DNA from: Guillardia theta CCMP2712
Lineage: Eukaryota; Cryptophyceae; Pyrenomonadales; Geminigeraceae
Assembly: GCF_000315625.1 (NCBI RefSeq)
Contig: NW_005434632.1
Location: 219,901-283,900 of the forward strand
Length of the DNA stretch: 64,000 bases
Direction of reading: 5' to 3'
Shown here: piece by piece, positions 45,923-56,352 of the stretch
Numbering within the stretch: position 1 is the first letter of the stretch
Layout of the letters: the number at the start of each line of letters is the position of its first letter
Notes under the pieces: generated by a model
Told to the model about the DNA's origin: nothing
Databases searched by the model: none
The model's input: the letters and a program-made list of their open reading frames with translations, nothing else
Position numbers and translations under genes: made by a program

Positions 45923-47154
45923 ATGGTTAACCTGAACAAGTTGAGCGAGAAGCTGGAGATTGCCTCGAACCTCGTGACAGCAGGAAAACTTGACGAGGGG
46001 AGCGCGGTATGCAAGGAGTTGGAAGAGAGCATCAGGGCTTGCCTGAGAGACGCTACCTCTCAAAGTGAGAAGGTCATGCTGGAGAGGTTGAAGAGGACGA
46101 ACATGGTAAGGGAGCTCCCTGAACCTTCCCCTTGACATGACGGGACATGCGCCAGGCGATGATTGACAAGCTGAAGAAGCTAGATGTGCAGCAGCGGAGG
46201 AGAGGTAGGGAGATACGCGAGGAGCCGAGCTGTGCAGTAGCTTCAGGAGCGAGACAACAGTACAGCAATTTCTCCATCCCGGGCAGGGAGGAGGGGACAG
46301 ACCTGCAGCTGGAGCAGCAGTTGGCCACTACCAACCTTGAGCTTCGCGAGAGAGAGATCCTCGTAGATGAAAGATCAGTCGAGCTAAGCAAGGTCAGTCA
46401 AGATGAGCAGGGATGCCTGGGTGGGTCGTCCGAGTGACACTGGGTGGAGCCTGGTGTTTCGATGCTGTGTGATGTTTCGATGCTGTGTGATGTTTCGATG
46501 CTGTGTGATGTTTCGATGCTGTGATGTTTCGATGCTATGAGTTGTTTCGATGCTATGAGTTGTGCCTTTTGCGCAAGAGCCCTTGAAAGTTTGCGATGGA
46601 GCAGAATATGTCGACGATGACTTGCTTGAGGAGGTGTGTGTCTTGCAAGTGAGATGATGCAGCGATGGAACAGGTTGAGAAGGACGTGGCGGCGATCAAC
46701 GAGTGTATGAGGGACATTGGCGAGCTCGTCCTCCAGCAGGTGCTGCCATGAGCGGCGACCTGGGATGCTGACACGCCGTGGGAAGGGAGAGACTCTTGGC
46801 AAGGACGGGGTGCTGTCATGCCAGCTCGAGGATGCCAAGGAAAGGTCCAACGATGCGGCTCATCAGTTCGCCAAAGCTGGAAAATCGAGGTGAGGTCCTA
46901 CCAGTGCACGACCGTGTCCTCCTGTGAAACTTCCTCTGCTCCTGAAGAGCTCCAATGAGCAGTCCGCTGACACCTGCGCTTCCCTCAGAGCAAACAGGCG
47001 GCAGTTTGAAGGAGGGGCGACAGCTGCTGCAGTTGGCGGCATCGTGGGAATCATAGGAGGGCCTGTGAGTTCTCTTGCCGTTCCTCCCCAGCTCACATGC
47101 ATGCAGATTGGCATGGCGGCAGGAGCAGCTACTGGTGCTCTCGTGGGATCGTAA
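45923..47154 (+). CDS. Syntaxin-17-like SNARE protein
   Basis: Exon 1 (45,923-46,105) has LNKLSEKLEIASNLVTAGKL, then a GTAAG donor. Exon 2 (46,156-46,392) is helical (AMIDKLKKLDVQQRRRGREI ... LREREILVDERSVELSK). The SNARE motif follows: VEKDVAAINECMRDIGELVL (about 46,675-46,735), then a spliced piece with DGVLSCQLEDAKERSNDAAH (about 46,805-46,865), giving a Gln at the zero layer (LVLQQDG). After SSNEQSADTCASL, the C-terminus is a Gly-rich hydrophobic hairpin: ATAAAVGGIVGIIGGP (exon end about 47,064), then IGMAAGAATGALVGS and stop. A Gly-zipper hairpin anchor is characteristic of syntaxin 17, the Qa-SNARE of autophagosomes and ER/mitochondria contacts. The exact splice sites around 46,587-46,660 are unresolved. 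Confidence 0.7.
46452..46560. repeat. 18-bp tandem repeat in an intron
   Basis: About six units of a gatgtttcgatgctgtgt type, the last ones diverged. They lie in the intron after exon 2 of the syntaxin-like gene. Confidence 0.8.
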
Positions 47155-48475
47155 GATATACCCTGCTATGTGCGCTCTGCATGATTGGTGGGGTTCGATA
47201 GGTATGTGGGGAAAAAACTCGGAAAGTTCGAGAAGTCGAGGATTGACGAAGAGTTGTCTCAGTTACAAGAACGATGAGACAGCAATAGCAAGGCGAATCA
47301 ACTTAACGGTTCTATGTACTATTATTAAATCCAATCGCTTTCTCCATACTCCACATTCCCTCTACTTCAACCGCCCCTCTTTCCCTAGCTCCCTCCTCCA
47401 AAAATCCACAAGGAAAAACTCCATCGACCTCCCCAGAAAAGAAAAATAAAAAGAATGACTCCTGCTCTCACTTAAGGTCCCCACAAGTCTGTGCAGTTCC
47501 ACAATCCAGTCTCGCAGAAGCCCTGCTTTGCCTTATCTTTCTCTTTCGCCATGAGCTCAGGAGAAATGGTCGGGATTGAGCCAGCGACGTCCAGAGACTC
47601 GGTGTCTCCAGCAGACTCAATCTGGGTAGAGGTAGAGAGGAACTGAGTGACTGCAATGTCCCCCACCTTGTGCAACTGAACGAGAAGTGCAAACATACTG
47701 TTCTGTCTGGTAGAGCAAGCGATGTGCCGGGAAGACGACGATGAGGTGTTGAGATGAAGCTCTGTCTCAAAGGAGAGTAGGAGAGGCACAAAGCTTCAAG
47801 AAGGGGGCTGAGGGGGAGGGAGACAGAGGGCAAGAGAGTGGGAGGAGGAGGATGTAGGGAGGGGGGAGGTGCGAGACGCTGGTAGGATGAGAAGCGATAA
47901 TGCAACTCTGGTTCTAAATCAGGAGAAGGGCATCATGACCCCACCCACGCAGACCACCCCATGGATTTTCAGACCACCCTACGCAATGATGACACTACCC
48001 GTCTTTTTCATTGTATGTTTGGATAATACCCACAAAGTAAGGGTAATTATGACCTAAGTATAAGGGTAGGGATATATCACCCTACCTCTTCCCGAATTGC
48101 TTAATCGCGACTACCTTGAGTTTTCTTTCAGGACCCGCCCAAGTATCTTATTGCTAGCATGGGTGGGGTAGTCCCAAATCTATGTGGTAAATATTGAATA
48201 TTTGTATCAAACTTAAATTATCTGATTAAATTTCAAATTTTTCAATGAGTGCTCCAGAGAATCCTTGGGCAACCGATTTAGAAGGTTTAGCATTGTTGTC
48301 TTGGTGCTGCACGATTTAAAACAAATTTTTATCAACAAGTTTGACTAAATATATTCTAACTACAAACTCAGTATCATTCTTAGTTGACTAAAGTTTAGAA
48401 TTCATTTATTCTTGAGAGTTGAAGAAATATGTTTTGAGTAAAACTTCCACACCCCGAAATAGAAACCCGGCAGCC
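47155..48475. other. Intergenic region with a type B island
   Basis: Bases 47,160-47,900 contain short low-complexity ORFs on the minus strand with no recognised family. Bases 47,930-48,170 are rich in accaccc/gggtaggg words. Bases 48,180-48,440 are AT-rich and lead to the next gene. No confident exon. Confidence 0.4.
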
Positions 48476-49205
48476 ATGGTGTTCGAGCGTCTGAGGATGA
48501 CGGAGGAGCTCTATGGCGTAAGTCTAGAGATGAATGTGGAGGAGGATGTATGTGATGATTTGATAATGTGATAATGCTTGTATCAAGTAGAGAAGATTGT
48601 TGTGAGGCTTGTCAAGATGAAAAGGGTGATGTTGATGCAGAGTGGTGCTGTGTTCGACACGATGGACGTGTTGGACACAAATCACCTTTTGTTTGCATTT
48701 TACGGTCGTGGTTGAGAACTCTGATGGAATAATTTTGTAATAACATTAACAAAGTGTGCGATAAGAGGAGAGTTTGGTGCGATTTTTCTTTGCTCGACTT
48801 TCCGTTATTGTTTGCCACAATGTATCAGATCTTCTAGCACACCTTCGCTTGCTTGTCAGTGACTATGAAACTGGATGGTTCCCCATTCTTGTCTGCGTTG
48901 ACTGGATGGCATGTGTTGGTTCACACTGACTCTTCTTCCCTCCCTCCTCTCCTGCTCGTTCATGCTGCTGCCTCTTGTCCGGACAGAAACATGCGGTAAG
49001 TCCTCCGTTTCACTCACCATCACCCGCAGCATCTAACTCCATCCTACAGGCTGCTCTCTATGCACAAGCAGCAGACTTCAACAAGACTGCTCGCTTTTAC
49101 TACATGAAGGCTCAGGACGCCTACTACCTTGCCAACGCGCAGGCCTCATACGATGATTGGCGAAGAGCTCGCAGACAGTGGGACTATTTCTACCGCAGGA
49201 AGTGA
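48476..49205 (+). CDS. 68-residue conserved-looking small protein with a 9-nt microexon
   Basis: Exon 1 is 48,476-48,517 (MVFERLRMTEELYG, GTAAGT donor). Exon 2 is 48,987-48,995 (AAACATGCG = KHA), between GGACAG and GTAAGT. Exon 3 is 49,050-49,205, starting after CTACAG with AALYAQAADFNKTARFYYMK and ending QWDYFYRRK then stop. All junctions are phase 0. The protein is rich in Tyr, Ala and charged residues, with no signal or membrane segment. I do not recognise it. The splice signals and coherent frame make it a likely real gene. Confidence 0.65.
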
Positions 49206-49448
49206 GCAGAGGTCTGATGCTCTTGTTACCCACATCAAGTTTTTTGCCTCGAAATGTGTCGTTTCAGATAATCTGAAGTGTATTGTGTTGTCATGGATGA
49301 ACATTGTTTGAAAGAATCCTCCTCCACAACGACCACCTCGTATCCTGCTTCTCCTCCTGCAACGAGTCCTTGCCCATGAAAAAATACCCTCCAATCTAAG
49401 AAGGCAGCTGAATTCATTCTACATCCTCCTTAGCAAGAGAAGCTCCTC

Positions 49449-52400
49449 CTACGGCATCTCCTGTGGACGAGCTGGTCCCTGCATAAGTCGCTGCACGAGG
49501 CGGATGAGGGCGAGGGTTGCGAGCAGGCTCACAAAGACATCAGACTCGCTGAGCAGGATACCTTCCCTTGTCCCGCTGGGAGCTTCTGAGAGGAGGAAGC
49601 TCTTCCAGTTTCCTCCCAACGTGGATGGTTCCAGCAGCGCCTCCTTCATCTTGTCGACCGAAAGGATGCTCTCCGCGATACCCCAGACCAGCCAAAAGGG
49701 CAGGAGTTTGGGGGAGGAGAGGTCCCACTGTCGAGCCTGTAGGACTTCGGCAGCGATCATGCGCGCCCTCGTTGCGTTCCTCTGCTCCCCTGACAGGCCT
49801 GCAAGGGTCGCCCATGCAAGGTTGAATGCCGCCTCCTCGTCTCCCCCCCGAGCTGCCTGCAGGTAGTAGTCCATGGCTTTCCCACGGTTGGCCCGAGTCC
49901 CCTGCCCGTACCACAGGTGATCTCCGATGATCCTCTTAGCCTCCATATTCCCATTGTTAGCTGCCATGGTCAGGAGCTCAAAGGACCTGCGTAGAGCTTC
50001 CTGCGGCTTCGCCTTGCAACTGACGATGCCTTCAGCGCACCGCTGGTACAGCCAGGCTGCGTTGCTCTGAGCTACTTCGTACCCCAGCTCAGCCGCTGCC
50101 TCGTAGGAAGCCAAGGAGGAGTCGATGTCTCCTCTCATGTAAGCCTGTAGGCCATCTCGCAGCAGCACCCCCCACTTCCCTCTCTCCGAAGCGTCCTTGA
50201 ACAGCAGCGTGCCTCGCAGGCAGGACGATACCGTTCCCTTCCCCTCGATGTGCATCATAGCCAGAGCCAGACGAGCGGCCTGGTGGTCCAGCGCTACTGC
50301 GTTAGTAATGTAAGCCAGCGCCAGCTCTTCGTTCCTCTCCACCCCCCGTCCGTCCTTGAGCAGCAAGCCAGCGTTGTAGAGCCCGTCGGCGTTCCCCGAC
50401 AGAGCCGACTGGTTAAAGTAGTGAAAGGCTTCGGTGAAGTTGTTGTCTGCCGACCCGTCGGTGAGCGACAGCGCGAGACCATTGAGTGCGGCCACATACC
50501 CTTGAGCGGCAGCCTTGCGGAACAGATTGAGCGACTCGTTCCTGTCCTTGGGCACGCCATGACCGTACGCGTACATTACCCCAAGGTTGTACTGAGCCTC
50601 CACGTTCCCGTCCCTTGCCGCTCGTTGGAGATACTCCAGGGCTCTTCCTCGATCTCTCGGCACTCCCCCTGCTCCCCAGTAGTATCGGTGGCCCAGCCAT
50701 GCCTGTGCCCGCGTGTCTCCAGCTTCCGCTAGGGTCTCCTGGTACTGAAAGATGTCGTCGTCCTCCCCCCCTTGCCCGGCGAAGGCATCGCCCTTCTCCA
50801 CCTCCTGGGACAGCCGGATGAACTCCACACTCGCTGCATCAGGAGACTCAAGGTCTCGCAGCGCGATCTCAGCAGCAGTGCGGTAGTATGCAGCTGCCAG
50901 CTGGCATGACTTAGTTGCTCCATCCAGGCCCATCAGGTGCAGGTGGCCCAAGGCAAGCAGCGCATGCTCCTTGCCCGCAAACAATTCGTTCATGTGAAAC
51001 CACATGGCAGCGTTGGTCCGGTTGCCCGGGGGCAGCTCGACGCCACGACGGGCGGCTGCTGGGTTTGAGCTGGCCGGGGAAAACGAAGTGAGCAAGTCAG
51101 TCTTGCGCAACAGCGTCGGCCGGTCGTTCCAGCGAGACATGAGATCAAGGATCGAAGGAACGTCGAGAGCCTGTCCGTAGTGCATGTCCGCGTGAGCGAT
51201 CACCCCGCTCGCAGCTGGGTGGAATTGTGGGCTGCCTCCAATGAAGAGGTTGGTCAAGGAGTCCTTGGGGTTGGCATAAAGGTTGGAGGGAGCCATGACG
51301 ACGGTCTGTACCTCTCCGTTGATGATGCAGTCCAGCCTTCTATGGATGGGGCCATGCCAGACCACAGCGATGTGGTTCCACTGCTCCAGGGGCAGGGGCT
51401 TCGAGGTGAAGCTGCCAACCATCTGATTCATCGCTATGGTATGAAGGCCGCAGAAGATCAGCCCCGGGGCCTGCGAGAAGCCCCAGAGGAGGTGGGGAGA
51501 GACCGTGAACATGGCCTCCTTGACAGTAAAGATGCTCCGCTCCCCGATCCCTCCCGGCGACATGTCATAGTCGTGGAGCCAAAGCCAGAAGGACATGGAG
51601 CAGGCCTGATTCAGGTTGAAGCAATGCCGAGATCTTATCCCGATGCGGTGCTGCAGCGCCAGGGCGTCTTCGATCAGCGTCTCTGTCCACGGGACCTCCG
51701 TTCCCCCCTCCGCCGATCCTCGGGGTTGCGTCGGGTCCACGAGATCTTGGTTTGAGTTCACCCGGCCTGACAAGTCTGCCTTGCAAGCGTGTGTGGACAG
51801 GAAGGTGATCTTGTAGTTGCACAAGCTGTCTTCTCGGATGCTCTCGATCCTGTCGCTCACTGCATTCTTCCCTGCAATGCACCTGCAAGGCAAAAAAACA
51901 GATCAACGAGGGAACGATTGCAGAGGCAGAAACAAATCACCGGAAGTGGACACGAGCCTCCCTTGGCTGCGCCCCATCGCCGCATGGAGTGCCTTGGACG
52001 TAGTGATGGACTTGTTCCTGCTCTGAACCCTCCAGTGAGCCCTCCGTAGGAAGCCAGACACCAAGCAGGCTTCCTTGCATCCTCAACTGCACTCCAGCCT
52101 CGTTGACAACTCTTCGGAACTGAGTGACGTTTCTGCCGTGGCAGAGCTCGTAAGTCCACCACCCATCGTCTTTCACAAAGCAACGATTGTAAAACATATC
52201 CATCAAGCTCCCAGAAGGAAACTTCATCTGCTCCTCCGTCAGCGTTGTTTCACTCTGCTGGAAGGACTCTTCTCTTGTTGCAGAGGGGTTCCTTGAGTCG
52301 TGCTCTACAGCGGGGGTATGCTCTTGCATTCCACTACCACTCTCCTCCCCCTTCTCCTGGTTCACCCCATTTAGCTCCTGTTCCGTTTCTCTCCTCATAG

Positions 52401-54199
52401 TCGCTTCTTCATTGACGTATTCCACAGCGTTCGCTTGCACCTGCTCTGTAGTTCCGCGAGATCCCTCCCTCCCTTCCACGGCCAGGCTTTCCCTCTGCTG
52501 ACTTGTCTCCTTCTGACCTTCTCTCATCTTAATCTCCTCAGCAGCAGCCGTTTGCACATCTGCCGCCGCTGCATCTTTCAATACCTCTGTCTCCTTCGCC
52601 ATCTCCATCTGCGATTCGGCCAGCAAGCCCTGAGCTCTTTCCTCCTCCTTCTCACCGTCCCTTTGCGCTTCCCTCTGCTCTCGTCCTTCTGTCGCGCTTT
52701 GACTCACACCTGACGGAGCGGGCGATGAAGGATCAACAAGAGACTCTCCTATCGCGTCTGTCGTGCCGACTGGAGGCTGGTGTTGCGCCTGACCAGACGG
52801 ATCTGACGGGGCTGAGCTGGTCACAACTTGCTCTTTAGCTTTCTGTTTCGCTTCTTCGATCAATCGATTGTTGATCTTGACCTGATCCTTCCATTGAGTG
52901 GTAATCTTGTTGCATATCATACGAATCTTTTTCCTCAACACACTTCCTCCCTGCCTCGGTATCAAGTTGTGCATTCGCTCAATTTCATTTGAGAGAATAT
53001 CGATGTAAGGATTGACATCAAAGGTTTCCAAAAATCCAGGATTGTCATTTTTCATATCTATCAGAAATTCTTCGAGAAAGTTCTCAATGGCATCTTGCCT
53101 CCAGTGAAAGTACTTTGGCAGACCACTGTTCTGTTCTTCCTCCTCTTCTTCCTCCTCTTTCTTGACCTGTGCGGCCTCCTTGTCCTTGTCCTCCTTTTCG
53201 TCCTTGCCTTCCTCTTTGCCTTCCTCCTTTGCTCTCTCCCCCATGACCTTCATGTCCTCCTTCTGCATACTGTTCCCCTCCTCCTCGGTCTTGGGATTTG
53301 TGACATCTTGCACTGCATCACTTGCTTTCACCGACGAGTCTTTCAGAGCCTCGTGCTGCACAACTTGATCAGAGGACCTTGAGCCATCGGGCGGAGTTGC
53401 TGCTGACAAGCCTTCAAACTGACTCGCTTGCCTTCTGTCTTGAGGAGATTGAGACTGCTCAGAAGGCTCCCCACCATTCTCCCTGGGAGTTCGAGGTGCA
53501 TCTAGCAAGTCCCTTTCTGAACCAGCAGCATCGATGGATGTAGTATCTGCAGGAGTGACTGGATCGTGGGCATTCAGAGCAGGATGCTGAAAAGGCTCCT
53601 CCGGCTGGGAGCTCTCTGGAGTGTTTCGGCCCGCAGAGCTGTCAGGTTCATCGGAGGACTTTCCCTGGCGAGTCTCGCGCAGCTCCTGCATTCTTCTGTG
53701 CAAGATTTGATTCAGATAATTCCAAGCAGGAAGGTGGCTATATGATCCATCAGCAGGCCACATGGTCGGCCAGTCGGGTGGCCAGAAGGAGCTCATGGGC
53801 TCCCTCGAATGTTCGTTTCCACGATTCAGGATCTGTCAGAAACGTTCAGCTCGTGTCGCCCTGTAAAAATTCTCATCGTCCAACCTGATATGGCGTTTTA
53901 TCTGCCAGATGGTCAACAAACTCCTGAGCAGATTGCAAATCCGCGACTTTCGTCTCTTTCAGCTCTTCAGAGAACCAGATAATTGTCCAATCTTGTTTGA
54001 AGTTTTGTGGGTCATGCGCTTTGTCAAAATTTTGCCTTGCACCATGTGGGCTGCCCAGGTTTGAATCTGCTCATAACGATGATGAGTTACAACGCGAAGC
54101 AAAGGAGTGTCGTGAAAGGCAGGTTAAGAGAACGGAATTACCTTCTTGGTGATTGACTTGGCATATAACAGGATGAAGAGGCATTGCGAAGCTGAACAT
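49449..54199 (-). CDS. OS-9 (MRH lectin) / SEL1L (Hrd3) fusion, ER-associated degradation receptor
   Basis: Four exons were checked by hand. Exon 1 ends at 54,142 (hydrophobic leader FRAASLVFLMFSFAMPLHPV; start uncertain, Met at 54,199 or further upstream). The others are 54,067-53,886, 53,832-51,941 and 51,882-49,449, all GT-AG with matching phases. Exon 3 has a Glu/Lys/Ser-rich middle, then the first part of an MRH lectin domain (GWWTYELCHGRNVTQF, QPREARVHF). Exon 4 completes it (REDSLCNYKITF); the Gln, Arg, Glu and Tyr sugar-binding positions and the WW motif are present. Next come a LamG/concanavalin-like domain (about 51,610-51,180), Sel1 repeats (about 50,720-49,640), the SEL1L-typical GYEVAQSNAAWLY, and a C-terminal membrane helix (VFVSLLATLALIRLVQRLM) with a short Pro-containing tail. 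In yeast and animals OS-9/Yos9 and SEL1L/Hrd3 are separate partners that pass misfolded glycoproteins to the HRD1 ubiquitin ligase. Confidence 0.85.
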
Positions 54200-54699
54200 G
54201 AGAAAAACAAGGGAGGCGGCACGAAAAGTAAAAATGCGTTGCTGCCGCTTCTGAGATCTTTTAGCACAAAAATTCCTTGAACAGAGGTGCGAGAAACATG
54301 AAACATTTGGTACGAAGGAAGGTTGGAACATGGAGAATATACATGATAGGGGCAACAACTTATGCTGCATACTGTGACGTCCGATGCGAGATTCACATCC
54401 ACGTGGTGGAGAGCAACATCGGATCGATGAGTTCGTCCTGTCGGATGGCATGGCCAAGCTTTCGGATCGACTGCTCTGGTAACCCACGCTGGGAGGAAAC
54501 GAACCGAGGCTACAATGGCGCGTAGGGGTGAGATAGTGAGCGCTGGAAGCCGAGTATGCGCATGAAGCATTCTGTACAAGTTCTGAGTGCGAAAAGTCTC
54601 CTTCCTCCATCAGTCCTCGTCCTTCTCCTCCTTCTCCCTCTCGCTCTCCTCTACTTCCTCCCGTACAGCCCATGTGAACTGATTTTTCCACCATCTGAG

Positions 54700-55210
54700 C
54701 TGGCCGGCACTACCCCACCCTACTGAAGCTGACCCCTACCCCCTACAAACACAGAGGACCATGATTTTCACTACCCCTACCCATTCTTAATTTTCATGAC
54801 CCCACACGCATAACAAAAGTTGGTATAAAAGTACCCATTGAAAGTCAAATGGACCCAGTTAAATCCGTCACCACCCTAAGAAAGACCACGACCACATCAT
54901 CAGAACTACCCCCTACCCCCAATAATGATTCCTTCCATGGCACTCTATCACCCTTCTGTCTTCCCGACCACCCGTCATCTGAGCCTTATGTCCAAGTACC
55001 CACCCTGTCGATGACCCCCAATTCTCCCTCTAATCACCCCTATATACAAGGACCACTCCCTTCACCTGCACATACCCAGATCCGAGTGGGGGTACGGTAC
55101 CGATCAGTCACGTTCAGTCTGATCGCCCGGCCGGGGCCGGGGCCCTCAGTCGGAATGGCAGCGGCCGCTGAGCCGAGCCGGGCCCCGGCGGGGGGGACTG
55201 TGTTCAAGTA
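54700..55210. other. Paired type B and type A islands
   Basis: Bases 54,700-55,085 are rich in ctacccc/accaccc. They run directly into a GC-rich word island at about 55,085-55,200 (gatcgcccggccggggccgg, gggccccggcggggg). No exon is credible in it. Confidence 0.5.
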
Positions 55211-55254
55211 CATACACTGAGTCTCTTCTTTGGGCAGCCCTCTTCGTCAAAGCA

Positions 55255-56275
55255 GATCTTGCCGCGCGTTCGCGCTGACGCCGAAGACTGTCACCAGGAA
55301 CGGGCCCGTCCCGCACATCCTTCTGAGAGCTTCAAGCTTGTCCCCCGTCTGCCAGGATCACCTCAGGGACCCTCACGCTGAGAGAACAGACTGCAGTGCC
55401 CCTGAGGACTGCGAGGGCCTTGTCAGCACAACGCAGATGGTCTCAGGCCTCTCAGTACATGACGTATCCGGCGATGATCGTCGATGGTGGCAGCTTTCAC
55501 GCTCAACTTGACCGCGGGGCTAGTCAGCGCTTGGAGCAGCGCCATGAAGGCAAGTGTGGGAAAGAACACCGGAATGATTGTGCGGCTGGAATGGGAGGAG
55601 GCGCATGGTGAGAGGGAGCGAGCAGTGAGGTCGGTCAGATGCAGGAGACGGAGGCAAAAAGCCTTCCTCCTCCTCCTCCTCCTCCTCCTCCTCCTCTGGA
55701 GTCAATCATCGATTCACTGCTGAGAGAACGAGGATCCGATGATCCCTTGTGACAGCCAGAAAGCGGACGAGGAACGTGTAACAGCTCAGGCTGATCACTT
55801 ATAGACGCTGGCTGGAGGGAGAAGGGAGGATGTAATCCGATCGGACCCGACTGGCCACTGAGCTGGGAAGCAAGGATTGCTGCAAGCTGTGGCAGCTGTG
55901 CTGGCGTGTAAAGGTTGATGGTGCGGAGGACGGTGATGGGGATGAGATAGAATTCTTCCCCTCCCTTCTTCCCAATGGTAAATATACCATCCACAAACCA
56001 CTGAGTTGGCAGTAAGGAGCTGTGGGGGAATTGAAGGGTGCTCAATGTTTTGGTTGGGAGGAGGAAAAGAAGAAGCAGGAGGAGAAGCAGGAGGAGAAGT
56101 AACGAGGAGGAGGAGCGAGGAGGAGGAGCGAGGAGGAGGAGCGAGGAGGAGAGGAGGAAGGGAGAGGGCGGGTAGACGAAGGCAAGCGTTGACTCTGTGA
56201 AACCTTGATCGCGTCGTGGAACAGCAGGCAGGTTTCAAGAGTTGTACATCTTCGATCAAACAGCAACGCAGGCAA
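55255..56275 (-). CDS. Possible minus-strand gene, unrecognised
   Basis: Candidate minus-strand pieces are LEALRRMCGTGPFLVTVFGV (about 55,345-55,256), a hydrophobic RTIIPVFFPTLAFMALLQAL segment (about 55,585), and WFVDGIFTIGKKGGEEFYLI with TVLRTINLYTPAQLPQLAAI (about 56,000-55,880). One membrane segment and loosely consistent splice sites suggest a membrane protein downstream of the Rh gene. The pieces are not proven to form one gene, and the + strand is also open in part. Confidence 0.3.
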
Positions 56276-56352
56276 CCTTGCAAGTGGGGAAGAGGAGAGC
56301 GTTTCGCAGCGCCAGCGGAACCAGGACGGTAGTGACGGCGAGCCGACAGGAC

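Noticed and set aside
55400-55620. Bestrophin-like channel fragment
   Set aside because: One hydrophobic segment only; none of the conserved downstream motifs were found.
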